Below the pieces are notes generated by a model. That model saw only the letters and a program-made list of their open reading frames with translations, was not told the origin of the DNA and ran no database searches. A DNA stretch of 64,000 nt from Halieaceae bacterium UBA5044. GTDB taxonomy: Bacteria > Pseudomonadota > Gammaproteobacteria > Pseudomonadales > Halieaceae. Positions 42,168-50,310 of this stretch are shown here, one piece after another. The stretch covers positions 55,923-119,922 of the forward strand of contig DIBU01000003.1 of assembly GCA_002416125.1 (NCBI GenBank). The letters run 5' to 3'. Made by a program: the position numbers and the translations under genes. The stretch's first letter is position 1, and every line of letters starts with the position of its first letter.

Positions 42168-43195
42168 TGGTACTCCAAACCTTCCCCGCTGTTGCCAGGC
42201 AACGGCCGCATACGCGGGTTCAACTCGATGATAGACGCCAATTGCGCGAGGTCTGCCGCCGCAACGATCGCCAGCGTCAGGGTCCCCTCGTCCAGTGCCG
42301 TAAGCCGCGCCTGGCTGATAGGTTCCAAACCCTCCAGCCAGCTTATGATTGCCGCGTAGTCAGCGTAGCTGGATACGCCGCGTACACGCAGCGAGACGGC
42401 ACCGCTGGCCTCCACGCCACTGATCGCGTAGCGTGCGGCCATGTCCTCGACCACCAGCTCAACGCCGGCCTGCATGAACAGGCCCGGCTCTGTGCGAGGC
42501 ACACTGCGTCCCTGCCGACCCTGCGTTGACAGGTAAGCCCAATCGCCAACCACGTCGCCGGAGGCGAGTACCGCCAGTCGACCCGCCAGCACCTCGCCTG
42601 CGCGGTAGCGCGTCGACGCGGCAACCAGCAACGGCGAGGGCAGGTGCCAGGCCTCTGCGGGGTCCAGAGCCGCCGCATCGGTCAGGTCCAGCAAGGGAAA
42701 CCGCAGCGGCACCCCGCGCCGCCGGAACCCCTCAGCCAGCTGAGTGGCCAGCTCGGGATGCGTACCGGGGCTGAGAAAGCGGCGCTCACCGGCCTCCTCA
42801 ACCACCAGCCATACCAGCACCGCTGGGCGCGTTGCGGTCCAGATGGGTGCCCCTGCGCTCACCAGCATGTCACGCACCTGCGCTGCATCGAACTCGACCC
42901 GTGCCGACAACTCCCCCGAACCGGCATCGACCCGGCTGTAGGAGTACTGCTGCACGCGCCCCCGGGCGCCCTGCAGGGCCGGCGCGATCTCCGGTCGCTG
43001 CAGCACGTCCACGGACCCGGACACCTTCACCAGTACCTGGGCCAACCCCTCTGTGGCGGCGCGTGCCAGCTCCGCCTCGCCACGGTCGGCAACCGGGATG
43101 TCAGCCACGTACAGGTCGCGGACCAGCTCCGCCGGCCAGGCGTTGATGACGAAGAGTAGCAGCAACGCTGCCAGCCAGTTCAGGGGCGCCCGCAA
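42155..43195 (-). CDS. DUF2066 domain-containing protein, probably exported
   Basis: 346 residues if the TTG at 43195 (after CGGAGG) is the start. That gives a signal-peptide-like N-terminus: MRAPLNWLAALLLLFVINAWPAE. The rest is soluble. DUF2066 proteins are found next to perM, hda and purM in Gammaproteobacteria; the function is unknown. The frame is open far upstream through the antisense of purM, which is a shadow. Downstream it overlaps perM. Confidence 0.75.
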   Translation of the reverse strand: MRAPLNWLAALLLLFVINAWPAELVRDLYVADIPVADRGEAELARAATEGLAQVLVKVSGSVDVLQRPEIAPALQGARGRVQQYSYSRVDAGSGELSARVEFDAAQVRDMLVSAGAPIWTATRPAVLVWLVVEEAGERRFLSPGTHPELATQLAEGFRRRGVPLRFPLLDLTDAAALDPAEAWHLPSPLLVAASTRYRAGEVLAGRLAVLASGDVVGDWAYLSTQGRQGRSVPRTEPGLFMQAGVELVVEDMAARYAISGVEASGAVSLRVRGVSSYADYAAIISWLEGLEPISQARLTALDEGTLTLAIVAAADLAQLASIIELNPRMRPLPGNSGEGLEYQWRN

Positions 43196-43280
43196 GTCGG
43201 CCTCCGGCGTATAGGGTAAACGCCTAGTGTAACAGCAGGCGGGTGCTGGCGAGATGCTCAGCGTGAAAATTGCCGCAGGC

Positions 43281-43309
43281 GTGAATCGCCCCTCGATTAA
43301 GGCTAGAAT
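43281..43309 (+). promoter_or_regulatory. Candidate promoter of purM
   Basis: GTGAAT (43281–43286), a 17-base spacer and TAGAAT (43304–43309, five of six to the –10 consensus). Transcription would start near 43316, 45 bases before purM. The –35 is weak, as expected for a gene that may use an activator or is moderately expressed. Confidence 0.42.
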
Positions 43310-43360
43310 ACGCCACCCTGCAACGACAGCTGCCCGCAACTGAACCGGACCCCGCACACC

Positions 43361-44398
43361 ATGAGCACAGACAACCAGGGCAAGGCCCTCAGCTACAAGG
43401 ACGCCGGCGTCAACATCGACGCCGGCAACGCTCTGGTGGAGCGCATCAAGCACGTTTCCCGGCGCACGGCACGCCCCGAGGTGCTCGGCGGACTGGGCGG
43501 CTTTGGCGCACTGTGCGAAATTCCCGCCGGCTATCGCCAGCCGGTGCTGGTATCGGGCACCGATGGCGTGGGAACCAAACTGCGACTGGCGATGGAGATG
43601 GGTGTGCATGACACCATCGGCATCGACCTGGTGGCCATGTGCGTCAACGACCTGGTGGTCGCCGGCGCCGAACCTCTGTTCTTCCTCGACTACTACGCCA
43701 CCGGCGCGCTGAATGTTGACACCGCCGCAGCGGTTGTCGCCGGCATTGGGCAGGGCTGTGAACTGGCAGGATGCGCGCTGGTCGGCGGGGAAACTGCGGA
43801 AATGCCCGGCGTGTACGAGGGTGAAGACTATGACCTGGCGGGTTTCTGCGTTGGCGTCGTAGAGAAATCCGCGATCATTGACGGCAGCAAAGTCGCGGCG
43901 GGTGACACGCTGATCGGTATCGGCAGCAGCGGGCCACACTCCAACGGCTACTCCCTGATCCGCAAGATACTCGAGGTCAGTGGCGCCCGCCTCGACGAGC
44001 CTTTTGGCGACAGCACCCTGGGGGAGACGCTGCTCACCCCGACCGTGATATATGTCAAGGCACTGCTCGCGCTGTTCCGCCGGGTGGAGGTCAAGGCACT
44101 GAGCCACATCACCGGCGGTGGTTTGCCCGAGAATCTGCCGCGCGTCCTCCCCGCTGACTGCCGGGCCGTGGTGGACACCGCATCCTGGAACTGGCCGCCG
44201 ATTTTCAGCTGGCTGCAGTCGCAGGGCAACGTCGCCACGCCGGAAATGTACCGGACCTTCAACTGCGGTGTGGGTATGGTCCTCTGCGTCGCAGAGTCCG
44301 ATGCCCCCGCCACCCTGCAACTGCTGTCCGATGAGGGCCTGAACGCCTGGCGGCTGGGGCGCATCGAAAGCGGCGAGCGCGGTGTGGATCTGGCCTGA
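43361..44398 (+). CDS. purM: Phosphoribosylformylglycinamidine cyclo-ligase (AIR synthetase)
   Basis: 345 residues, the length of E. coli PurM. It closes the imidazole ring of purines with ATP. LSYKDAGVNIDAGNALVERIK, VSGTDGVGTKLRLA, GIDLVAMCVNDLVV and GGGLPENLPRVLP are signature segments in the right order. The stop overlaps the purN start by one base (TGATG). It is divergent from DUF2066/perM/hda, a conserved neighbourhood in related genomes. Confidence 0.96.
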   Translation: MSTDNQGKALSYKDAGVNIDAGNALVERIKHVSRRTARPEVLGGLGGFGALCEIPAGYRQPVLVSGTDGVGTKLRLAMEMGVHDTIGIDLVAMCVNDLVVAGAEPLFFLDYYATGALNVDTAAAVVAGIGQGCELAGCALVGGETAEMPGVYEGEDYDLAGFCVGVVEKSAIIDGSKVAAGDTLIGIGSSGPHSNGYSLIRKILEVSGARLDEPFGDSTLGETLLTPTVIYVKALLALFRRVEVKALSHITGGGLPENLPRVLPADCRAVVDTASWNWPPIFSWLQSQGNVATPEMYRTFNCGVGMVLCVAESDAPATLQLLSDEGLNAWRLGRIESGERGVDLA

Positions 44399-45093
44399 TG
44401 TCGGCCTCGCCCCGCGCTCGCATCGCCGTGCTGATATCCGGGCGGGGCTCGAATATGCGAGCGCTGCTCGACGCCTGCAATCATGGCACATTGCCGGCAG
44501 AGATCAGCCTGGTGGTCAGCAACCGCGCTGACGCTGAAGGCCTGCAGGCGGCGCGGGAAGCCGGCATTGAAACCGCCTGCATCGCCCATGCCGACTACCC
44601 CAGCCGCGAAGCCTTCGATGCCGCCCTGGTCCACCGGCTGCAACAGGTAGACCCGGACCTGGTGGCCCTGGCCGGGTTCATGCGCATCCTCACGCCGGTA
44701 TTTATCACACCTTTTGCCGGTAGATTATTGAACATTCATCCGTCATTGTTGCCAAAGTACCCGGGGCTGCATACGCACCAGCGGGCGATTGACGCCGGCG
44801 ACAGCGAAGCCGGCAGTACGGTTCATTTTGTGACACCCGAACTGGATGGCGGCCCGCCCGTGCTGCAGGCACGCGTGCCGATACGGGCGGATGACACCGC
44901 AGACAGCCTGGCGCAGCGTGTACTGGAGATGGAGCACGCCATCTACCCGCTGGCCGCCCTCTGGTTCCTGCAGGGCAGGCTCACACTGGACAAACAAGGA
45001 GCACTTTTCGATGGCCAGACGATACCCGCGAACGGGCTTCAATATCGGCCGCCCTCTGTCACTGGTGACGCTGCTGCTGGCGGCCTTGGTTAG
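44398..45093 (+). CDS. purN: Phosphoribosylglycinamide formyltransferase
   Basis: 231 residues, about 15–20 longer than E. coli PurN (212). It transfers a formyl group from 10-formyl-tetrahydrofolate to GAR. IAVLISGRGSNMRALLDAC at the N-terminus is the phosphoribosyl-binding loop; NIHPSLLPKYPGLHTHQRAI has the catalytic Asn and His; Asp144 region (VTPELDGGPPVLQ) follows. The extra C-terminal residues (from about TIPANGLQYRPP) run over the start of the DUF3108 gene by 83 bases. Confidence 0.95.
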   Translation: MSASPRARIAVLISGRGSNMRALLDACNHGTLPAEISLVVSNRADAEGLQAAREAGIETACIAHADYPSREAFDAALVHRLQQVDPDLVALAGFMRILTPVFITPFAGRLLNIHPSLLPKYPGLHTHQRAIDAGDSEAGSTVHFVTPELDGGPPVLQARVPIRADDTADSLAQRVLEMEHAIYPLAALWFLQGRLTLDKQGALFDGQTIPANGLQYRPPSVTGDAAAGGLG

Positions 45094-45781
45094 CGCACCC
45101 TTGTCGGCGGCCAAAGTCGCCGGCGAGCCGGTGTTGCAGCCCTATCTCGTCAAGTATTCCACCTCGGCGCGGGGCATGACGGTTACCCTGGAGCGTGAAC
45201 TGAAAGACGAAGGCGAGGGGCGCTACACCCTCACCAACGGTGGCAAGCTGCTCGTCGTGGGCTTCCACGAGGTCGCCGTATTCAGCGTCGAAGGCAGTGA
45301 AATCCATCCCAAGTCCTACATCTACCAGGGCACGGGGCTGATCAACCGGCGCCGTGAGGTGCATTTCACGCCCGGCTCCGACACGGTCCGCAGTCTGTAC
45401 AAGGACGAGTGGTATGAGCTCCCGTATACCGAAGGCACACTGGATCGCATGAGCCAGCAGGAGCAGCTGCGCCTGCAATTGATGGCCAAGGAAAACCCGC
45501 GCGAGAACCTGCAGGTGCGCATCGCCGACGGCAAGCGCATCCGCGACTACGAACTGGTCTATGTGGGTGAGGAAGTCGTCGATACGCCCCTGGGCCCGGT
45601 GAACACGCTGCATTTCGAGCGCCTGCACGAAGAGCCTGACCGTGAATCAGCCATGTGGCTGGCGCCGGACTGGGACTACCTGATGGTGAAAACCATCCAC
45701 GTCGAGGACGACAAGCCTGTTGAAGTGCTGCTGGCTGAAGGCAGCATGGCGGGCACTCCGCTGCAGGCGCTGGTGCCCTGA
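45011..45781 (+). CDS. DUF3108 domain-containing exported protein
   Basis: 256 residues from the ATG at 45011, with AAGGAG 8 bases upstream. A signal peptide covers about residues 1–33 (SLVTLLLAALVSAPLSAAK). The domain around 50–240 matches DUF3108, often found after purN; it is beta-rich (Lol-like or lipocalin-like folds have been suggested for the family). The function is unknown. Its first 83 bases are shared, in another frame, with the end of purN, so translation is probably coupled. Confidence 0.82.
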   Translation: MARRYPRTGFNIGRPLSLVTLLLAALVSAPLSAAKVAGEPVLQPYLVKYSTSARGMTVTLERELKDEGEGRYTLTNGGKLLVVGFHEVAVFSVEGSEIHPKSYIYQGTGLINRRREVHFTPGSDTVRSLYKDEWYELPYTEGTLDRMSQQEQLRLQLMAKENPRENLQVRIADGKRIRDYELVYVGEEVVDTPLGPVNTLHFERLHEEPDRESAMWLAPDWDYLMVKTIHVEDDKPVEVLLAEGSMAGTPLQALVP

Positions 45782-45791
45782 ACCGCCAAAC

Positions 45792-46358
45792 TCAGGCGCG
45801 CGGCAGGGTTACGCCGCGCTGCCCCTGGTATTTGCCACCGCGGTCGCGATAGCTGGTCTCACACACTTCATCCGATTCGAAGAACAGCATCTGGGCGACG
45901 CCCTCATTCGCATAGATCTTCGCCGGCAAGGTCGTGGTGTTGGAGAACTCCAGCGTCACATGCCCCTCCCACTCCGGCTCCAGGGGCGTGACATTAACGA
46001 TTATGCCGCAGCGGGCATACGTGGACTTGCCCAGGCAGATCGTCAACACATTGCGCGGAATGCGAAAGTATTCAACGGTCACCGCCAGCGCAAAGGAATT
46101 GGGTGGAATCACGCACACATCACCGCGCACGTCCACGAAGCTGTTCTCGTCGAAGGCCTTGGGGTCCACCGTCGCGGAGTTGATGTTGGTGAACACCTTG
46201 AAATGGTCGGAGCAGCGCACGTCGTACCCATAGCTGGATGTACCGTAGGAGATCAGCCGGCGATCTCCGTCGTTGCGCACCTGGCTCGGCTCAAAGGGCT
46301 CGATCATGCCGTGTTGCTCCGCCATGCGGCGAATCCATTTGTCTGCCTTGATACTCAC
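45792..46358 (-). CDS. dcd: dCTP deaminase
   Basis: 188 residues, the standard length for Dcd. It deaminates dCTP to dUTP for thymidylate synthesis. YGTSSYGYDVRC near 38–49, GKSTYARCGI near 109–118 and VTPLEPEWEGHVTLEFSN with the catalytic Glu near 130–140 are conserved. It lies 17 bases downstream of apbC on the same strand and converges on DUF3108 with a 10-base gap. Confidence 0.96.
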   Translation of the reverse strand: MSIKADKWIRRMAEQHGMIEPFEPSQVRNDGDRRLISYGTSSYGYDVRCSDHFKVFTNINSATVDPKAFDENSFVDVRGDVCVIPPNSFALAVTVEYFRIPRNVLTICLGKSTYARCGIIVNVTPLEPEWEGHVTLEFSNTTTLPAKIYANEGVAQMLFFESDEVCETSYRDRGGKYQGQRGVTLPRA

Positions 46359-46375
46359 GCTGTCTTACGCTCCGG

Positions 46376-47191
46376 TCAGTCGTCAGTTATTCGAATAGTG
46401 GGCACCTGCGAGTCTCCCGCGGACGCTGTACCCGACAGTGCCGCCTGAATGGCGCGCGCGGCCGAAAGATAAAGCTGCGCCTCGGCGGAGTCGGGTGCCG
46501 CCACGACGGTAGGGGTGCCGCTGTCAGTCTGCTCCCGTATCGACAGCGCCAGGGGCAGGCTCGCCAGCAGCGGCACGCCGTAGTCCCGGGACACACGCTC
46601 GCCGCCCTCGCTGCCGAAGATATGTTCGACGTGGCCGCACTGGCCGCAGACATGTACTGCCATGTTCTCGACAATGCCCAGGATGGGCACATCCACCTTG
46701 CGAAACATCTCGATACCCTTGCGCGCGTCCAGCAGGGCAATGTCCTGCGGTGTGGTCACGATGACGGCACCCGCGACCGTGGCCTTTTGCGACAGGGTGA
46801 GCTGTATGTCACCCGTGCCCGGTGGCATGTCAATCACCAGGTAGTCCAGCTCCCCCCAGAGTGTCTGCTCCAGCATCTGCACCAGGGCACCTCCGGCCAT
46901 GGGACCACGCCAGACCATCGGCGTGCGCTCGCTGGCGAGGAAACCCATCGACATGGTTTTCAAGCCGTGCGCCATGACCGGCAGCAGCCACTTGCCATCC
47001 TTCTGCTCCGGCTTGGTGCCCTCGGCGATGCCCAGCATGCGCTGCTGACTCGGCCCGTAGATATCGGCATCGAGCAGGCCCACGCGGCTGCCCAGTGACT
47101 GCAGCGCCAGGGCCAGATTAACTGCTGTGGTCGATTTACCCACGCCGCCCTTGCCTGAGGCAACGGCGATAATGTGCCTGATTGTGTTCAT
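46376..47191 (-). CDS. apbC: Iron–sulfur carrier ATPase ApbC/Mrp, short form
   Basis: 271 residues from the ATG at 47191. The deviant Walker A SGKGGVGKSTTAVNLA stands at residues 12–27, so the N-terminal DUF59/MIP18 domain of many Mrp proteins is absent, as in several gammaproteobacterial short forms. The GQCGH Cys pair, VCGQC near 176–180, is the cluster-binding site at the dimer interface. It assembles or delivers Fe–S clusters in the cytoplasm. The frame is open upstream to 47350 but that stretch overlaps the metG promoter region on the other strand. Confidence 0.93.
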   Translation of the reverse strand: MNTIRHIIAVASGKGGVGKSTTAVNLALALQSLGSRVGLLDADIYGPSQQRMLGIAEGTKPEQKDGKWLLPVMAHGLKTMSMGFLASERTPMVWRGPMAGGALVQMLEQTLWGELDYLVIDMPPGTGDIQLTLSQKATVAGAVIVTTPQDIALLDARKGIEMFRKVDVPILGIVENMAVHVCGQCGHVEHIFGSEGGERVSRDYGVPLLASLPLALSIREQTDSGTPTVVAAPDSAEAQLYLSAARAIQAALSGTASAGDSQVPTIRITDD

Positions 47192-47281
47192 GACTGCCGG
47201 GATCCGTGAAATGCGCGTACCGGCGGGGAGGAAGGCCCCGCGTATGGCTTGGCAGTATAGGCAGTTGCAGGGGCCCCGACA

Positions 47282-47310
47282 ATGACTGAGGAGCCCAAAC
47301 CCGCTATGAT
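47282..47310 (+). promoter_or_regulatory. Promoter of metG
   Basis: ATGACT (47282–47287), a 17-base spacer and TATGAT (47305–47310, five of six). Transcription would start near 47317 and leave a leader of about 34 bases before the ATG at 47351. This supports 47351 over upstream in-frame starts. Confidence 0.55.
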
Positions 47311-47350
47311 ACGCCCCCCTTTTTCTGAACTGCAGGGAATCGACAAGCAC

Positions 47351-49021
47351 ATGCCGGACAGCCGCGCGCGCAAGATACTGGTCACCAGCGCCCTACCCTA
47401 TGCCAACGGCCCACTGCATCTGGGCCACATGCTGGAGATGGTGCAGACCGACATCTGGGTTCGCTTCCAGAAGTCGCGCGGCCACGACTGCCTCTACGTA
47501 TGTGCCGACGATGCGCACGGTACCGCCATCATGCTCACAGCCGAGAAGCTGGGCATCACCCCCGAGCAGCAGATTGCAAAGATCAAGGCAGAACACGAGC
47601 GGGACGCAGCGGGCTTCTGCATAGGGTTCGACAACTACTACAGCACCCACTCCGAGGAAAACCGCTACTGGAGCGAGGAAATCTACCGTCGCCTGCAGGC
47701 CAACGGGCACATCACGCGCCGCGATATCGTGCAGGCCTTCGACCCCGAAAAGCAGCTTTTTCTCGCGGATCGCTTTATCAAGGGCACCTGTCCGCGCTGC
47801 AAGACGCCCGGCCAGTACGGCGACAATTGCGAAGCCTGCGGAGCAACCTACACGCCCGCAGACCTCATTGACCCGGTTTCCGCCATTTCCGGTGCACGCC
47901 CGGTGGACAAGGAGTCGACCCACTTCTTTTTCAACCTGCCCGCGCTGTCTGACATGCTTGCCGAGTGGATCGACTCCGGCACCCTGCAGCCGCAGATTGC
48001 CAACAAACTCCGTGAATGGACGGCAGCGGGTCTGCAGGAGTGGGATATCAGCCGCGACGCCCCCTACTTTGGCTTCGAGATTCCGGGGGAGCCGGGCAAA
48101 TACTTCTACGTCTGGCTCGATGCCCCCATCGGCTACATCGCCAGCTTCCAGAACTACTGCGAGCGCACCGGGCGGGACTTTGCGGCCTATTGGCATGCCG
48201 ACGCCGACGCCGAGCTGTTTCACTTTATCGGCAAGGACATCATCAACTTCCACGGCCTGTTCTGGCCGGCGATGCTGCATTCCGCCGGCCTGCGCACGCC
48301 TACCGCAATCTATGCGCATGGCTTCCTGACCGTGAACGGGACCAAGATGTCCAAGAGCCGCGGCACATTCATCAACGCCGGCACCTACCTGGACCACCTG
48401 GACGCCGAATACCTGCGCTACTACTTTGCCGCCAAGCTCAGCGCCGCTGTGGACGATATCGACCTCAACCTGACCGACTTCGTGCAGCGCGTCAACGCCG
48501 ATGTGATCGGCAAGGTGGTCAATATCGCGAGCCGCTGCGCCGGCTTCCTGCGCAAGAACTTTGAAAACAGGACCAGCACTGACTGCGCAGAGCCGGAGCT
48601 GCTACAGTTGTTTCTCGACGAGGGAGAGTCGATCGCGGACGCCTATGAACAACGCGAGTACAGCAAGGCGATTCGGGCTATCGTCGCGCTGGCCGATCGG
48701 GCCAACCAGTACATCGATGAGCGCAAGCCATGGGTTCTGGCCAAGGAAAGCGGCCGTGAGGCTGAGGTGCACGCCGTGTGCAGTGTCGGCATCAACCTGT
48801 TTCGAGTACTCATGACCTACCTGAAGCCGGTACTGCCCGCGATGGCAGACAAATCCGAGCTTTTCCTCAACTGTTCGCTGGACTGGACAGCGCTGGTGGA
48901 GGGGCCCTTGCTGGGGCATCAGTTGGAGCCCTTCCAGCCGTTGCTGACGCGGATAGATCCCGCCCAGGTGGAGGCGCTGCTCGCAGCGAGTGCGAACGAG
49001 GCGCAGGCCAGCCAGGTTTGA
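47351..49021 (+). CDS. metG: Methionyl-tRNA synthetase without C-terminal tRNA-binding domain
   Basis: 556 residues. It charges tRNA-Met. The class I HIGH motif appears as LHLGHM near 24–29 and KMSKS as TKMSKSRG near 333–340. The connective domain has a zinc knuckle CPRCKTPGQYGDNCEAC near 147–163. E. coli MetG (677) continues with a Trbp111-like dimerisation domain; here the protein ends after the anticodon-binding helices with an Ala-rich tail. Several bacteria have this short monomer form. Divergent from apbC; rnf genes follow. Confidence 0.95.
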   Translation: MPDSRARKILVTSALPYANGPLHLGHMLEMVQTDIWVRFQKSRGHDCLYVCADDAHGTAIMLTAEKLGITPEQQIAKIKAEHERDAAGFCIGFDNYYSTHSEENRYWSEEIYRRLQANGHITRRDIVQAFDPEKQLFLADRFIKGTCPRCKTPGQYGDNCEACGATYTPADLIDPVSAISGARPVDKESTHFFFNLPALSDMLAEWIDSGTLQPQIANKLREWTAAGLQEWDISRDAPYFGFEIPGEPGKYFYVWLDAPIGYIASFQNYCERTGRDFAAYWHADADAELFHFIGKDIINFHGLFWPAMLHSAGLRTPTAIYAHGFLTVNGTKMSKSRGTFINAGTYLDHLDAEYLRYYFAAKLSAAVDDIDLNLTDFVQRVNADVIGKVVNIASRCAGFLRKNFENRTSTDCAEPELLQLFLDEGESIADAYEQREYSKAIRAIVALADRANQYIDERKPWVLAKESGREAEVHAVCSVGINLFRVLMTYLKPVLPAMADKSELFLNCSLDWTALVEGPLLGHQLEPFQPLLTRIDPAQVEALLAASANEAQASQV

Positions 49022-49039
49022 ACCGCGGCGGCTTTATAC

Positions 49040-49064
49040 CCCGGTGGCGATTGTTTCCACCGGG
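49040..49064. terminator. Hairpin between metG and the rnf operon
   Basis: CCCGGTGG (49040–49047) and CCACCGGG (49057–49064) form a perfect 8-bp stem with a 9-base loop, 18 bases after the metG stop. There is no T-run after it. It may separate metG from rsxA or act as an RNA structure in the rnf leader. Confidence 0.45.
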
Positions 49065-49112
49065 ATAACTACTTACCATTAGGCGATTTGACGACCCCTT
49101 GATGACACTATT

Positions 49113-49691
49113 GTGCTGGCCGACTATTCCATCCTTCTGATCGGAGCCATTCTGGTCAACAACTTCGTGCTCGTACAGTTCCTTGGGCTGTGCCCGTTCA
49201 TGGGCGTGTCCAACAAACTGGAAACGGCCATGGGCATGTCGATGGCGACCACGTTTGTGCTCACCCTGGCATCGGCCTGCAGCCACCTGACCTACTACCT
49301 GCTGCTGGAACCGCTGGGCCTTGAATACCTGCGCACCATCTCCTTCATCCTGGTGATCGCCGTGGTGGTGCAGTTTACGGAAATGGTGGTGCGCAAAAGC
49401 AGCCCCCTGCTGCACCGTGTCCTGGGCGTTTACCTGCCGCTGATTACCACCAACTGTGCCGTACTGGGCGTGGCGCTGCTCAACATCAACAAGGATCACA
49501 GTTTCCTGCAGGCCCTGTTCTACGGGTTCGGCGCCGCCCTCGGCTTTTCCCTCGTGCTCATTCTGTTTGCTGCGATGCGCGAGCGGCTTGCGGTTGCCGA
49601 TGTACCGGAGCCCTTCCGGGGCGCCGCCATTGGCATGGTCACGGCCGGTTTGATGTCGCTGGCCTTTATGGGCTTTGCGGGGCTGGTGTAG
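49113..49691 (+). CDS. rsxA: Electron transport complex subunit RsxA/RnfA
   Basis: 192 residues, six membrane helices. The NNFVLVQFLGLCPF signature near 15–28 has the conserved Cys that with RnfE holds a membrane [2Fe-2S] site, and LITTNCAVLGVAL near 111–123 has the second. The start is a GTG at 49113. It is the first of six genes rsxABCDGE, which couple ferredoxin and NAD to ion flux across the inner membrane, or reduce SoxR in E. coli. Confidence 0.95.
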   Translation: MLADYSILLIGAILVNNFVLVQFLGLCPFMGVSNKLETAMGMSMATTFVLTLASACSHLTYYLLLEPLGLEYLRTISFILVIAVVVQFTEMVVRKSSPLLHRVLGVYLPLITTNCAVLGVALLNINKDHSFLQALFYGFGAALGFSLVLILFAAMRERLAVADVPEPFRGAAIGMVTAGLMSLAFMGFAGLV

Positions 49692-49695
49692 CGCG

Positions 49696-50310
49696 ATGCC
49701 GAACTGGATTGCTGATTACCCGCTGCTGGCGGCGCTGCTGGCGCTGGTCGGCCTCGGTGCGCCGTTTGGGGCGCTACTGGGCTTTGCCGCGGTGCGTTTC
49801 CGTACCGAAGGCAACCCCATCGCCGACCAGATCAACGCCATACTGCCGCAGACACAGTGCGGCCAGTGCGGGTTTCCGGGCTGCCGTCCCTACGCCGAGG
49901 CGATTGCCGGTGGTGAGGCGATCAACAAGTGTCCCCCGGGCGGCGAAGCCACGATCCAGGCGCTGGCCGACCTGCTGGATGTCGAGGCCCCGCCGCTGGA
50001 TGAAGAACACGGGGAAGAAAAGGTCAAGGCTGTCGCGTTCATCCGCGAGGACGAGTGCATCGGCTGTACCAAGTGCATTCAGGCCTGCCCTGTGGACGCC
50101 ATTCTGGGCGCTGCCAAGCAGATGCACACCGTGATCGCCAGCGAGTGCACCGGCTGCGACCTGTGTGTGGAGCCCTGCCCGGTCGACTGCATCGACATGA
50201 TTCCGCAGGAGGAAACCCTGCAAACCTGGCACTGGCAACTGCCCGCACCGCGCAGCCGCAACCTGGATATCATCGCCACCGACGCGCCCTCGGCCGAGCG
50301 TGCGGCATGA
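49696..50310 (+). CDS. rsxB: Electron transport complex subunit RsxB/RnfB
   Basis: 204 residues. An N-terminal membrane helix is followed by a 4Fe-4S domain (Cys55, Cys58, Cys63, Cys79 in TQCGQCGFPGC and NKCPPGG) and a two-cluster ferredoxin domain (CIGCTKCIQACP and CTGCDLCVEPCP). It passes electrons between ferredoxin and the membrane subunits. The ATG at 49696 lies 5 bases after rsxA; its stop overlaps rsxC as ATGA. Confidence 0.95.
   Translation: MPNWIADYPLLAALLALVGLGAPFGALLGFAAVRFRTEGNPIADQINAILPQTQCGQCGFPGCRPYAEAIAGGEAINKCPPGGEATIQALADLLDVEAPPLDEEHGEEKVKAVAFIREDECIGCTKCIQACPVDAILGAAKQMHTVIASECTGCDLCVEPCPVDCIDMIPQEETLQTWHWQLPAPRSRNLDIIATDAPSAERAA

Noticed and set aside
42155..44491. A 778-codon minus-strand frame covering DUF2066 and the region opposite purM and the purN start
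   Set aside because: Only the last 346 codons look like protein. The rest is antisense of purM, which has complete and conserved protein motifs.
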